A stretch of 64,000 nucleotides of DNA from an uncultured Prevotellaceae bacterium (GCA_945833925.1 CAMAFX010000004.1:1-64000); one strand, 5' to 3'; positions 25,423-33,841 are shown, counted from the stretch's first letter. Notes: generated by a model not told the origin, from the letters alone. Numbers and translations: made by a program.

Positions 25423-26787
25423 ATGGATTGGAAAGCTGCATATTTCACATTAGGTTGTAAGTTGAACTTTGCCGAGACATCGACCATCGGTCAGCAGTTG
25501 AAGGAGGCGGGTGTCAGGACCGTACAGAGGGGAGAACTTGCAGATGTCTGCATTGTGAACACGTGCAGCGTTACAGAGGTGGCAGACAAGAAGTGCCGCC
25601 AGGCCATTCATAAACTCGTTCGCCAGCATCCGGGTGCATTGGTAGTCGTAACAGGTTGCTACGCCCAGTTGCAGCCAGAACAGGTTGCTTCGATAGAAGG
25701 TGTCGACCTTGTCTTGGGTGCCGAGGAGAAAGGTCAGGTTGTGGAGCGTGTGCTTGCACTGCTGAACGAAAGGGTAGGCGAGACAGCAGGATGCGACGAA
25801 GCCATGTTCGGTGAGAAGTCTGCTCCTAACTATTTAACGCACAAGACAGCCCAGATTCGTTCGTTCATGCCTTCGTGCTCGTGCGGCAACAGGACAAGGT
25901 ATTTCCTGAAGGTTCAGGACGGATGCGACTACTACTGTACGTATTGCACCATACCCATTGCCCGCGGCCGCAGCCGCAATGGCAGTATAGCATCGCTCGT
26001 TGAACAGGCGAGAGAGGTGGCAGAACTGGGTGGACGCGAGATTGTCATAACCGGTGTTAACATAGGCGACTTCGGCAAGACTACAGGCGAGGACTTCCTG
26101 ACACTCGTAAAGGAACTCGACAAGATAGAGGGAATAGAGCGCTATCGCATCAGCAGCATCGAACCGAATCTGCTGACCGACGAGATAATAGAATACTGCG
26201 CACACAGCCGTGCCTTCATGCCACATTTCCACATTCCTCTGCAGAGCGGATGCGACAGTGTGCTCAGACTGATGCACCGACGCTACGACACGGCGCTGTT
26301 CCGCCATAAGGTGGAGCGCATCAGGGAACTGATGCCTGATGCATTCATTGGCGTGGATGTCATCGTGGGTACTCGAGGCGAGACAGACGAGTATTTCCGA
26401 CAGACGGAGGAATTCCTGCGTTCGCTCGATGTGACACAGCTGCATGTGTTCAGCTACAGCGAGCGACCTGGAACCATGGCTCTGAAGATAGACCATGTGG
26501 TTTCGCCCGAGGAGAAGCACAGCCGCAGCAACACTCTCCTGGCACTCTCCGACGACAAACTGAAGGCGTTCTACGGCAAGTATGCCAACAGCAGCGTGGC
26601 GAGACCCGTACTGATGGAGCACAGCAAGAAGCGCGGCGTGCTGCATGGGTTCACCGACAACTACATAAGAGTGGAACTGCACGTAGACCCTTCGGTGACG
26701 AGGACGCTCGACAACACCATCGTCGACCTTGTACTGGGCGACTGGAACGAGAAGGGCGATGCCCTCGTGGCAACACTTGCCAGGTAA
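25423..26787 (+). CDS. mtaB: tRNA (N6-L-threonylcarbamoyladenosine(37)-C2)-methylthiotransferase MtaB
   Basis: A 454-residue methylthiotransferase converting t6A37 to ms2t6A. The N-terminal UPF0004 domain supplies cluster cysteines (LGCKLNFAE with Cys12, VNTCSVTE, TGCYAQ). The radical SAM motif is C168-xxx-C172-xx-C175 in DGCDYYCTYCTIPIARGRSR. A C-terminal TRAM-like domain is present. The LNFAE context marks MtaB rather than MiaB or RimO. It is the first gene of a plus-strand run, followed 51 bases later by a glycosyltransferase. Its t6A substrate depends on a TsaC-type protein such as the one at 3837-4406. Confidence 0.93.
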   Translation: MDWKAAYFTLGCKLNFAETSTIGQQLKEAGVRTVQRGELADVCIVNTCSVTEVADKKCRQAIHKLVRQHPGALVVVTGCYAQLQPEQVASIEGVDLVLGAEEKGQVVERVLALLNERVGETAGCDEAMFGEKSAPNYLTHKTAQIRSFMPSCSCGNRTRYFLKVQDGCDYYCTYCTIPIARGRSRNGSIASLVEQAREVAELGGREIVITGVNIGDFGKTTGEDFLTLVKELDKIEGIERYRISSIEPNLLTDEIIEYCAHSRAFMPHFHIPLQSGCDSVLRLMHRRYDTALFRHKVERIRELMPDAFIGVDVIVGTRGETDEYFRQTEEFLRSLDVTQLHVFSYSERPGTMALKIDHVVSPEEKHSRSNTLLALSDDKLKAFYGKYANSSVARPVLMEHSKKRGVLHGFTDNYIRVELHVDPSVTRTLDNTIVDLVLGDWNEKGDALVATLAR

Positions 26788-26838
26788 AGCACACGCATGT
26801 ACATGTATATATATAACAAGGTATAGAGAACAGAGCAG

Positions 26839-27828
26839 ATGAAGCGTATATCGGTAGTCATACTGAACTGGAACGGAGTGGAGATGATGAAGCGTTTCCT
26901 GCCCGCCGTCGTCAGCAACTCTCCCGAAGCAGAGGTGGTAGTGGCAGACAATGCAAGTACCGACGATTCTGTAGAATGGCTTACAGAACAGATGCCCGAC
27001 GTGCGTCAGGTGATCCTTGACCGCAACTATGGTTTTGCAGAAGGCTATAACCGGGCACTGAAACCTGTCGAGGCTGAATACTATGTTCTGCTTAACAGTG
27101 ACGTGGATGTGCCCGAGGGTTGGCTGGCTCCGATGCTCGAGTATATGGACGAGCACCCCGAGGTGGCTGCCTGCCAGCCCAAACTGCGCTGCCAGTGGGC
27201 ACCCGAGATGCTGGAGTATGCCGGGGCGTGCGGTGGTTACATCGACTGGCTCGGCTATCCGTTCTGCCGCGGTCGCGTGCGCGACAATGTGGAGAAGGAC
27301 AACGGACAGTACGACACCGTGGCGCCTGTGCTTTGGGCAAGTGGTGCGGCACTGATGATAAGAAGCCGGGACTACTGGCTGGCTGGCGGACTGGACGGAC
27401 GCTTCTTCGCTCATCAGGAGGAGATTGACCTTTGCTGGCGTCTGCGTTCGCGTGGCCGAGGCATTGTGTGCGTGCCACAGAGCGTGGTCTACCATGTCGG
27501 CGGAGGTACGCTGCCCAAGGAGAATCCTCGCAAGACATATCTCAACTTCCGCAACAATCTGCTTCTGCTCTACAAGAACCTGCCCCAGTCCAGACTGCGC
27601 AAGGTGATGTTCCTGCGTTTCTGGCTCGACATCGTGGCAAGCATGGTGTTCCTTCTGAAGGGTGAGGTGGGATCCTTCAAGGCTGTCTACCGGGGCAGAC
27701 GCGACTACTGCAGGATGAAGCCCGACTTTGCGAAAGACAGAGCGGAGAACCTGCGCCTGACTGTTGTGGAAAGCATTCCAGAGATATATCAGAAGACCAT
27801 CCTTCTGCACAAACCGAAATTCACCTAA
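26839..27828 (+). CDS. Family 2 glycosyltransferase
   Basis: A 329-residue GT-A fold enzyme. It opens ISVVILNWNGVEMMKRFLPA with VVVADNASTDDSVEWL; YYVLLNSDVDVPEGWL contains the DxD-type metal site, and GGLDGRFFAHQEEIDLCWRL holds the acceptor/catalytic ED region. A hydrophobic segment near the C-terminus (MFLRFWLDIVASMVFLLKG) suggests membrane attachment. The pattern resembles rhamnosyl- or related dTDP-sugar transferases. Donor and acceptor are not identifiable. Confidence 0.92.
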   Translation: MKRISVVILNWNGVEMMKRFLPAVVSNSPEAEVVVADNASTDDSVEWLTEQMPDVRQVILDRNYGFAEGYNRALKPVEAEYYVLLNSDVDVPEGWLAPMLEYMDEHPEVAACQPKLRCQWAPEMLEYAGACGGYIDWLGYPFCRGRVRDNVEKDNGQYDTVAPVLWASGAALMIRSRDYWLAGGLDGRFFAHQEEIDLCWRLRSRGRGIVCVPQSVVYHVGGGTLPKENPRKTYLNFRNNLLLLYKNLPQSRLRKVMFLRFWLDIVASMVFLLKGEVGSFKAVYRGRRDYCRMKPDFAKDRAENLRLTVVESIPEIYQKTILLHKPKFT

Positions 27829-27841
27829 ACAGATAATAGAT

Positions 27842-28342
27842 ATGACATTCAAAGAACTTTGCGAGGCACGCTACAGTTGCCGCAGTTATCAGGACAAGGC
27901 GATCGAACCAGAGAAGATTGAGTATATCAAGGAGTGTGTGCGACTGGCTCCAAGTGCAGTGAACCGCCAGCCATGGAAGTTCCTCTTCATCACCGAACCA
28001 GAGCAACTGAATGTTGTGAAAGCGTGCTACAAGCGCGACTGGATTCAGCAGGCACCGGTCATCGTGATGTGTCTGAAGAACGAGTCGGAGTGCTGGACAC
28101 GCCGCTACGACTCTCATTCGCATTCCGACATCGACATCGCCATCGCTACCGAGCACCTCTGTCTTGCTGCCACCGAGCAGGGGTTAGGCAACTGCTGGGT
28201 CTGCAACTTCGACATCAACATGCTGCGCTCCTCATTCCCCATACCAGAAGGCTACGACCCTGCAGTGCTCGTTCCGCTTGGCTATGCAGCCGACGAGAAG
28301 ACCGACAAAGTGCGCAAGCCAATGGAAGAGGTGTGGGGATAA
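27842..28342 (+). CDS. Nitroreductase family protein
   Basis: A 166-residue flavin-dependent protein, short for the family. MTFKELCEARYSCRSYQDKAIE and CVRLAPSAVNRQPWKFLFI are FMN-binding segments, and AATEQGLGNCWVCNFD, then PEGYDPAVLVPLGYA, complete the fold. I chose ATG 27842; an in-frame ATG at 27764 would overlap the glycosyltransferase gene and add 26 unrelated residues. It lies 13 bases after that gene. The substrate is unknown. Confidence 0.93.
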   Translation: MTFKELCEARYSCRSYQDKAIEPEKIEYIKECVRLAPSAVNRQPWKFLFITEPEQLNVVKACYKRDWIQQAPVIVMCLKNESECWTRRYDSHSHSDIDIAIATEHLCLAATEQGLGNCWVCNFDINMLRSSFPIPEGYDPAVLVPLGYAADEKTDKVRKPMEEVWG

Positions 28343-28393
28343 TGCCGCTCTCCGTTCCGCATTATTTACTATTCCTGTAATTCAAGGTAAAAT

Positions 28394-28753
28394 ATGACTT
28401 CATATACTTCAAGTGTCGTTGTCTCTGCACATAATACTGCCGAGACGATGGGTTCGGGCGATATGCCCGTATTTGCCACTCCTGCGCTGGTGGCTCTGAT
28501 GGAGAATGCTGCCATGATGGCGTGCCGTCCGCTATGTGGCGACGGCGAGACGACCGTAGGCGGCAGCATCAGCGTACAGCATCTCAAGCCATCGCCTGTT
28601 GGTGCCGAGGTTAAGGCTACGGCAACGGTGGTCGCACACGAGGGACGCAAGGTGGAGTTTTCCATCGAGGCATTCCAGGGAGACGTTCTCGTAGGCAAGG
28701 CAGAGCACACCCGCTTCATCGTCGGCCGCGAGAGATTTCTTGGGAAACTCTGA
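28394..28753 (+). CDS. Hotdog-fold thioesterase, FlK-like
   Basis: A 119-residue single hotdog domain. ATPALVALMENAAM (28-41) places Thr29 and Glu37, and VQHLKPSPVG gives His63, the Thr-Glu-His pattern of fluoroacetyl-CoA-thioesterase-like proteins. Family members hydrolyse small acyl-CoAs or act in detoxification; the natural substrate is not known. It lies 51 bases after the nitroreductase on the same strand. Confidence 0.87.
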   Translation: MTSYTSSVVVSAHNTAETMGSGDMPVFATPALVALMENAAMMACRPLCGDGETTVGGSISVQHLKPSPVGAEVKATATVVAHEGRKVEFSIEAFQGDVLVGKAEHTRFIVGRERFLGKL

Positions 28754-28841
28754 CCTGAAACGGAAGATTCGCGGACGTTCGCGTTCAATGGTGCCTTAGA
28801 CCATATTGTTTGAATAGTGTAGGCTAAAGAAAGAAAGTTTG

Positions 28842-29288
28842 ATGAAGAAGATACTTTTTGTCTGCCACGGCAACATATGCCGCAGTCCGATGGCAGAGTT
28901 CATAATGAAGGACCTGGTGGCAAAGGCTGGCAGGGAGGACGAGTTCTATATCGAGTCGGCTGCCACGAGTACCGAGGAGATAGGCAACGGCGTATATCCG
29001 CCTGCCCGCCGCAAGTTGGCAGAGCACGGCATAGGCTGTGCAGGCAAGACGGCACGCCAGGTGCGACGCTCAGACTATGAGCGGTTCGACCTCATCATCT
29101 GTATGGACCACTACAATCTGCGCAATATCAAGCACATCATTCCCGACGACCCGAAGGGCAAGATCAACTTGCTTATGGACTACACCATGCGTCCAGGCGA
29201 CGTGGCAGACCCCTGGTACACCGACAATTTTGATGCGACGTGGCGCGACTGTCTCGAAGGTTGCACGGCAATACTCGATCGTTTCTGA
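28842..29288 (+). CDS. Low-molecular-weight protein tyrosine phosphatase
   Basis: A 148-residue enzyme. The P-loop VCHGNICRSPMAE (C-x5-R-S) lies near the N-terminus and the general-acid Asp in ADPWYTDNFDATW near the C-terminus. Length and motifs match the LMW-PTP family, which dephosphorylates Tyr proteins or sometimes regulates capsule kinases. No tyrosine kinase gene is adjacent. ATG 28842 is preferred over TTG 28839. Confidence 0.94.
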   Translation: MKKILFVCHGNICRSPMAEFIMKDLVAKAGREDEFYIESAATSTEEIGNGVYPPARRKLAEHGIGCAGKTARQVRRSDYERFDLIICMDHYNLRNIKHIIPDDPKGKINLLMDYTMRPGDVADPWYTDNFDATWRDCLEGCTAILDRF

Positions 29289-29380
29289 AAGAAAAAAGAG
29301 AGAATGTTCTTCTAATAGGGCAAATTACTCATATTGACGTAGATTGGCGAGAAAATGAAGGGAAAAGTTGCCTTTTGCGC

Positions 29381-29433
29381 AAAAAAAAAGGCAGAAGCAA
29401 CGGATTTGTGATTCGCTGTCTCCTGCCTTTTTT
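29381..29433. terminator. Bidirectional terminator between the phosphatase and prephenate dehydrogenase genes
   Basis: A9 then GGCAG (29390-29394), and CTGCC (29423-29427) followed by six T. Extra short pairings (AGC/GCT) extend the stem. The flanking genes converge. Confidence 0.7.
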
Positions 29434-29448
29434 CTTTGACGCAATATG

Positions 29449-30222
29449 CTATTTAATGTTCTGCCTTATCTTGGTGAGATAGGTGTTGAGCGCCTTTTCG
29501 TCGCGGTTGTCTATAATCTGGATGAGGTCCTTCAGTTCGGCACGTATCTCCTCGACATGGTGCTTGGTGCGCGGGTTGAAGAGAATCTCCCTCAGCAGCG
29601 TGTCGTCCTCCGAAAGAACGCCTCGTGCAATCTTCAGATGTCGCTTGAAGGTGGTGCCGGGGGCATCCTGATGCTTCATCACTGCCGAGAAGACGAATGT
29701 CGAGACGAAGGGGACGGACAGCGAATATGCCATAGCCTCGTCGTGCTCCTCGAACGAGTATTCGTGTACGTTAAGACCAAGTCGGCGGTAGAGGTCGAGG
29801 AAGAAAATCCTGCCCATATAGTCGCCCTCGTTGATGACGATTGCATTCTCGGTGGACAGGGCGCCGAGGTTCGCAAACGTAGGACCGAACATCGGGTGGG
29901 TGCTGGCATAGCGGAAACCGGTCTTCTCGTAGTACTCCTTGAAGCCTGTCTTCACGCTCGAGATGTCGCTTATGATGCAGTCGCCGGGCAGGTGAGGCAG
30001 CAGTTGGTCGAACACGCTCAGTGTGTACTTGAGCGTTACGGCGTTGATGACCAGTTCGGGCTTGAACTCCTCGATTTCCTCCATCGTGGTGAATCGCTGA
30101 GTGTTGTAGAGGAAACGCATCCTCTTTGCATCTATCTCGTAGACAGCACATTCGTGTTCGAAACTAAGTACGTCCGTAAAGAACGAACCCATCTTGCCTG
30201 CACCTAATATGAGTATTCGCAT
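29449..30222 (-). CDS. tyrA: Prephenate dehydrogenase
   Basis: A 257-residue NAD(P)-dependent enzyme turning prephenate into 4-hydroxyphenylpyruvate for tyrosine. The Rossmann motif ILILGAGKMGSFFTDVLSFE opens the protein, ISDISSVKTGFKEYY follows, and YASTHPMFGPTFANL carries the catalytic His region. It is short because no chorismate mutase or ACT domain is fused; mutase activity lies in the neighbouring DAHP synthase fusion. It is the last gene of the aromatic operon, 11 bases downstream of that gene, so it should come under the pheA leader unless internal promoters exist. Confidence 0.93.
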   Translation of the reverse strand: MRILILGAGKMGSFFTDVLSFEHECAVYEIDAKRMRFLYNTQRFTTMEEIEEFKPELVINAVTLKYTLSVFDQLLPHLPGDCIISDISSVKTGFKEYYEKTGFRYASTHPMFGPTFANLGALSTENAIVINEGDYMGRIFFLDLYRRLGLNVHEYSFEEHDEAMAYSLSVPFVSTFVFSAVMKHQDAPGTTFKRHLKIARGVLSEDDTLLREILFNPRTKHHVEEIRAELKDLIQIIDNRDEKALNTYLTKIRQNIK

Positions 30223-30233
30223 TTTCTTTCTTC

Positions 30234-31298
30234 TTATCGGTTCATTACTTCAATCTGCTGGTTGACAGACTCTTCGTGGATATGTTCAAAGATATTCTTT
30301 ATGCACTCTGGGTCGATGCCAAGCAGACTGCCCTGTGCACCTCGCTTGTCGAGAATCTCGCTGTAGCGCGATGTCTGCAGGATGGTCATGCCGTGCTCTT
30401 TCTTGTACTGGCCTATCTCGCGAGAGATGCGCATGCGCTTCGAGAGCAGGTCGATGAGAGCGTCGTCAATCTCGTCAATCTGCTTGCGCAGAGCGCTGAT
30501 GTTCTCGGTGGTCTGCATCTGGTCGCGTATGATGATGCGGTCCAGGATGAAGTCGAGCACGTCGGGTGTCACCTGCTGAGTGGCGTCGCTCCACGCATTG
30601 TCGGGGTCGCAGTGGCTTTCAACAATCAGACCGTCCATGCCGAGGTCCATTGCCTGCTGGCACAGTGGAGCAATCAGGTCGCGGCGTCCGCCGATGTGGC
30701 TTGGGTCGTTCACCATGGGCAGGTTGGGTATGCGTCGGCGTAGCTCGATGGGTATCTGCCACATAGGCAGGTTGCGGTATATCTTCTTGTCAAAACTGCT
30801 GAAACCGCGGTGGATGGCACCGAGACGCTTGACGCCAGCACCGTTGATGCGAAGCAGTGCGCCAATCCACAGTTCGAGGTCGGGATTGACGGGGTTCTTC
30901 ACCAGCACAGGAACGTCGACGCCCTTCAGCGCGTCGGCAAGTGCCTGAACGGCGAAGGGGTTGGCACTGGTGCGCGCACCCACCCACAGAATGTCGATGC
31001 CATATTTCAGTGCCAGTTCGACGTGCTCGGGGGTTGCCACCTCGGTTGCGGTCAGCATGCCAGTCTCCTTCTTTACTTGTGCCATCCAGGGCAGAGCCAT
31101 CTCTCCGTTACCCTCGAAGCCACCGGGTTTGGTGCGTGGTTTCCATATGCCGGCACGGAACATGTGGCAGCCTTTCTTTGCCAACAGATGAGCCGTGGTC
31201 ATAACCTGTTCTTCGGTCTCTGCAGAGCAGGGGCCTGCAATCACGAATGGACGCTCGTTGTCCGAGGGCAGTCCCAATGGTAATAAGTCTAATTCCAT
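30234..31298 (-). CDS. Bifunctional DAHP synthase / chorismate mutase (type II)
   Basis: A 354-residue fusion. Residues about 1-260 are a type I-beta (KDO8PS-like) DAHP synthase: RPFVIAGPCSAETEEQV, FRAGIWKPRTKPGGFEGNG, LPMVNDPSHIGGRRDL and GLIVESHCDPD are metal- and phosphate-binding motifs. Residues about 265-354 are an AroQ-type chorismate mutase (ISALRKQIDEIDDALIDLLS, RMRISREIGQYKKEHGM). It therefore supplies both the first shikimate step and the branch to prephenate. The mutase usually confers prephenate feedback on the synthase. The spacing to the aminotransferase upstream is 198 bases, filled by a repeat array. Confidence 0.95.
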   Translation of the reverse strand: MELDLLPLGLPSDNERPFVIAGPCSAETEEQVMTTAHLLAKKGCHMFRAGIWKPRTKPGGFEGNGEMALPWMAQVKKETGMLTATEVATPEHVELALKYGIDILWVGARTSANPFAVQALADALKGVDVPVLVKNPVNPDLELWIGALLRINGAGVKRLGAIHRGFSSFDKKIYRNLPMWQIPIELRRRIPNLPMVNDPSHIGGRRDLIAPLCQQAMDLGMDGLIVESHCDPDNAWSDATQQVTPDVLDFILDRIIIRDQMQTTENISALRKQIDEIDDALIDLLSKRMRISREIGQYKKEHGMTILQTSRYSEILDKRGAQGSLLGIDPECIKNIFEHIHEESVNQQIEVMNR

Positions 31299-31349
31299 GA
31301 TATGTTGTTTTTATTCTTTTCTATTGTTTAATGCTGTGTGTGCTTCTTG

Positions 31350-31496
31350 AAAGTCCCGCAGCAGCTTTTCCAAAGTCCCGCAGCAGCTTTTCCAAAGTCC
31401 CGCAGCAGCTTTTTCCAAAAGCAGCAGCAGCTTTTTTCGAAAGCAGTACCTGCTTTTTCCCGAAGCAGTAGCAGCTTTTTTCGAAAGCAGTAGCAG
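31350..31496. repeat. Seven-unit degenerate 22-bp tandem array inside the aromatic operon
   Basis: Three near-identical units at 31350, 31372 and 31394 (AAAGTCCCGCAGCAGCTTTT plus CC) are followed by four diverged units carrying AAGCAG(C/T)AGCAGCTTTTTTCG. The array runs right up to the aminotransferase stop codon and fills most of the gap to the DAHP synthase gene. The units are partly self-complementary (AAAGC/GCTTT), so the transcript could fold into a row of small hairpins. Confidence 0.9.
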
Positions 31497-32693
31497 TTAC
31501 TTGCAGAAGACTGCCTTGATACGACGGACAGCCTCCTCGAACTTGTCGTCCTTGGCGCAGAGGGATATGCGCACGTAGCGGCTGCCGTTGGAACCGAAGA
31601 TGAAGCCTGGCGTTACGAAGACGCGTGCCTCGTGAAGCACCTTTTCGGTGAGTTGCTCAATGTCTTCGTAACTGTCGGGGATGCGTCCCCACAGGAACAT
31701 ACCCACTTGTTCCTTGTCGAACTCGCATCCCAGCATAGTCATTATCTCCTCTGCCATGCGGCGTCGGTTGGCGTATGTCTCTATGTTGGCGTGCGAATGC
31801 CATGCTTCGGTGTTGTCGTATGCCTGTGCAGCGGCGAGTTGCAGTGCGCGGAACGTACCCGAGTCGATGTTCGACTTCACCTTTAGAATCCACTGTACGA
31901 ACTGGGCATTGGTGGCGAGCATGCCTACACGCCATCCGGGCATGTTGTGACTCTTGGACATCGAGTTGAACTCTATGCAGCAGTCCTTGGCGCCGGGAAT
32001 CTGCAGGATGCTTAGTTTCTCGCCCTCGTTCAGGATGAATGAATAAGGGTTGTCGTTGACAACGATGAGGTCGTGTCTGCGTGCAAAGGCAACCAGTCGC
32101 TCGTATGTCTCACGCTGTGCCCTGGCTCCGGTCGGCATATTTGGATAGTTGGTCCACAGAAGTTTGAATCTGCCCTTGCCGCCTTCATTTGCCTTGTCCT
32201 CGCTGACGAGTCGCTCCAGTTGCTCGAAGTCGGGCTGCCATCCGCTCTCGGGCTTCAGGTCGTAGTTCACAATCTGTGCACCGAGCAGGTTGCTCAGACT
32301 TGTATATGTAGGGTAGCCGGGGTTGGGCACCAGTACCTTGTCGCCGTGGTTTACAAATGCCAGGGTGACGTGCAGGATGCCCTCCTTGCTGCCGATAAGC
32401 GGCTGTATCTCGGTGGCTGGGTCGAGGTCGACGTCATACCAGCGCTTGTAGAAGCGTGCCATGGCACCGCGCAGTTCGGGGATGCCCACCGTAGGCTGAT
32501 AGCCGTGAGCATTGTCCTTGCGTGCCTCATTGCACAGCACGTCAATGGTCTCCTGGGACGGTGGCATGTCGGGACTGCCAATGGCCAGGGAGATGATGTC
32601 CATACCCTCGGCGTTCATCTTTGCAACCTCCTTGCCTTTGCGGCTGAAATAGTATTCTTGTACGCTGTTCAAGCGTTCTGCTGGACTTATCAT
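31497..32693 (-). CDS. PLP-dependent aminotransferase, fold type I, probably aromatic
   Basis: A 398-residue class I/II aminotransferase. NYPNMPTGARAQ (182-193), NDNPYSFI (213-220) and FNSMSKSHNMPGWRVG with the PLP Lys247 are diagnostic. Position between pheA and the DAHP synthase fusion suggests it aminates phenylpyruvate and 4-hydroxyphenylpyruvate (or prephenate). By sequence alone LL-diaminopimelate or aspartate aminotransferase cannot be excluded. It lies 4 bases downstream of pheA. Confidence 0.9.
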   Translation of the reverse strand: MISPAERLNSVQEYYFSRKGKEVAKMNAEGMDIISLAIGSPDMPPSQETIDVLCNEARKDNAHGYQPTVGIPELRGAMARFYKRWYDVDLDPATEIQPLIGSKEGILHVTLAFVNHGDKVLVPNPGYPTYTSLSNLLGAQIVNYDLKPESGWQPDFEQLERLVSEDKANEGGKGRFKLLWTNYPNMPTGARAQRETYERLVAFARRHDLIVVNDNPYSFILNEGEKLSILQIPGAKDCCIEFNSMSKSHNMPGWRVGMLATNAQFVQWILKVKSNIDSGTFRALQLAAAQAYDNTEAWHSHANIETYANRRRMAEEIMTMLGCEFDKEQVGMFLWGRIPDSYEDIEQLTEKVLHEARVFVTPGFIFGSNGSRYVRISLCAKDDKFEEAVRRIKAVFCK

Positions 32694-32697
32694 GATG

Positions 32698-33528
32698 TTA
32701 TGCTTCGTTATATTCTCCTAAAATCTTTAATTCGCTGGTGAGTGGAAGGATGGCGTCAACCGCCTGGTGGAAACGTGTGTTGTCGTTGAACTTCAGGTCG
32801 ACGTAGAACAGATACTGCCATTCCTTGCCAATGATGGGCAGCGACTGAATCTTCGTCAGATTGAGCTTATAGAACGACAGTACGCTGAGTATGGCACTGA
32901 GGCTTCCCTCCTCGTGCGGCAGACTGAAGACGAGGCTTGCCTTGTTGGTCTGCTTCACGTCGCGCAGTTTGTCAGCTTGCTGCTGAGAGGCGAGGACAAG
33001 AAAGCGTGTGTAGTTGTGCTTGTTGGTCTCGATGCCTTCCTCGAGCACCTTCATGCCGTATATCCTGGCGGCGTCCTTATGACAGATGGCTGCGTGGTGA
33101 GCCATTTGCCTCTGGCTGATGTCGGCTGCAGCTCCTGCCGTGTCTTCCACCTCGACAACCTTCAGTTCGGGGTGGCGGCTCAGGAAGTCGCGGCACTGCA
33201 TGAGTGCCACAGGATGCGAGTTGACCTCCTGCAGGTCGTCCCAACTCTCGTCTGGCAGACACATGATGGAGTGTTCGATGTGCAGTTTGTGCTCGCCGAC
33301 GATGGTTGCCGACGCATCTCTTAGCAACTCGTAGTTGTGAAGCAGGCTGCCTGCAATGGTGTTCTCTATTGCCACCAGTGCCACGACCTCGTTGTCCTTC
33401 TCAAGATTCTCGAACACCTGCTCGAAGGTGCCGCAACAGACCAACTCTATCTCTTCGCCTTCGAAATAGTGGTGCGACGCTATGTCGTGGAACGAGCCCT
33501 TGATGCCTTGTATTGCTATTCTCTTCAT
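32698..33528 (-). CDS. pheA: Prephenate dehydratase
   Basis: A 276-residue monofunctional dehydratase converting prephenate to phenylpyruvate. IAIQGIKGSFHDIASHHYF opens the catalytic domain and NYTRFLVLA (172-180) is the catalytic TRF motif. Residues about 195-270 form an ACT domain for Phe feedback (VFSLPHEEGSLSAILSVLSF). It is the first gene of the operon pheA-aminotransferase-DAHPS/CM-tyrA. The long leader upstream (33529 to about 33836) carries a Phe/Tyr-rich leader peptide and attenuator, so both feedback and transcriptional control by Phe are expected. Confidence 0.96.
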   Translation of the reverse strand: MKRIAIQGIKGSFHDIASHHYFEGEEIELVCCGTFEQVFENLEKDNEVVALVAIENTIAGSLLHNYELLRDASATIVGEHKLHIEHSIMCLPDESWDDLQEVNSHPVALMQCRDFLSRHPELKVVEVEDTAGAAADISQRQMAHHAAICHKDAARIYGMKVLEEGIETNKHNYTRFLVLASQQQADKLRDVKQTNKASLVFSLPHEEGSLSAILSVLSFYKLNLTKIQSLPIIGKEWQYLFYVDLKFNDNTRFHQAVDAILPLTSELKILGEYNEA

Positions 33529-33595
33529 TTTTGCTTACTGTTTTCTCCCTCTCTCTCTTTATGTGCAGTCTTGCCGCCTGGCTTCTGACCGACCG

Positions 33596-33637
33596 ATTGT
33601 TGTTTGTCGTATATAGAATTGTTGTATGTCGTATTAT
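33596..33637. repeat. Two tandem 22-bp repeats in the pheA leader
   Basis: ATTGTTGTTTGTCGT (33596-33610) and ATTGTTGTATGTCGT (33618-33632) recur at 22 bp. They lie between the attenuator terminator and the pheA start codon. Confidence 0.75.
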
Positions 33638-33672
33638 AAAAAAGAATCCCGCTCCTTGTTCAGGAAGCGGGA
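33638..33672 (-). terminator. Attenuator terminator hairpin upstream of pheA
   Basis: On the minus strand TCCCGCTTCCT (plus 33662-33672) pairs with AGGAGCGGGA (33647-33656) around a 5-base loop, with one bulged base. A short ATTC then leads into six T (33638-33643). It precedes the pheA ATG by about 110 bases and follows the leader ORF by about 60, so as a terminator it can only act on this operon's own leader transcript. Confidence 0.9.
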
Positions 33673-33730
33673 CGCTGTTGTTTTCTTATCTTTTCAGTTT
33701 GTTTGTCTTATGTACACGCCGACCCGCTTC
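33664..33730 (-). promoter_or_regulatory. Antiterminator pairing (regions 2 and 3 of the attenuator)
   Basis: On the minus strand GAAGCGGG (plus 33723-33730), starting 3 bases after the leader stop codon, is exactly complementary to CCCGCTTC (33664-33671), which is the 5' arm of the terminator. The two pairings are mutually exclusive. A ribosome stalled in the aromatic codons leaves GAAGCGGG free to form the antiterminator. A ribosome reaching the stop codon would cover it and let the terminator form. Confidence 0.85.
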
Positions 33731-33733
33731 ACT

Positions 33734-33793
33734 TCATCTGCTAAAGTAAAAATAAAAATAGCTATAAAAATAAGCGGCGTTGTTTGCTAACAT
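33734..33793 (-). CDS. Phe/Tyr attenuator leader peptide (19 aa)
   Basis: ATG-to-TGA minus-strand ORF reading MLANNAAYFYSYFYFYFSR. Nine of ten consecutive residues (8-17) are aromatic: five Tyr and four Phe, broken by one Ser. Phe codons are all TTT; Tyr codons are four TAT and one TAC. The chance of such a run is negligible, and its position between a promoter and a terminator/antiterminator pair in front of pheA identifies it as a sensor of charged tRNA-Phe and tRNA-Tyr. The peptide itself is unlikely to have another function. The stop codon sits 3 bases before the antiterminator arm, as expected for ribosome-mediated attenuation. Confidence 0.93.
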   Translation of the reverse strand: MLANNAAYFYSYFYFYFSR

Positions 33794-33812
33794 ATCTGTC
33801 TTTGTGTCTTGT

Positions 33813-33828
33813 GGGGCAACCACGCCCC
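33813..33828 (-). promoter_or_regulatory. Small hairpin at the 5' end of the pheA leader RNA
   Basis: GGGGC (33813-33817) and GCCCC (33824-33828) pair around a 6-base loop. It falls between the predicted transcription start (about 33836) and the leader ATG, so it would be a 5'-terminal stem-loop on the mRNA. It may stabilise the RNA or act as an operator. Confidence 0.55.
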
Positions 33829-33841
33829 GTCGTTTCAGTCA

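Noticed and set aside
25834..27852. Long open frame on the minus strand (672 codons) opposite mtaB and the glycosyltransferase
   Set aside because: It is antisense to two genes with clear motifs, has no recognisable domain, and its composition is the mirror of the coding strand.
31350..31496. Array considered as a CRISPR
   Set aside because: Units are contiguous with no spacers, too short, and degenerate; no cas genes nearby.
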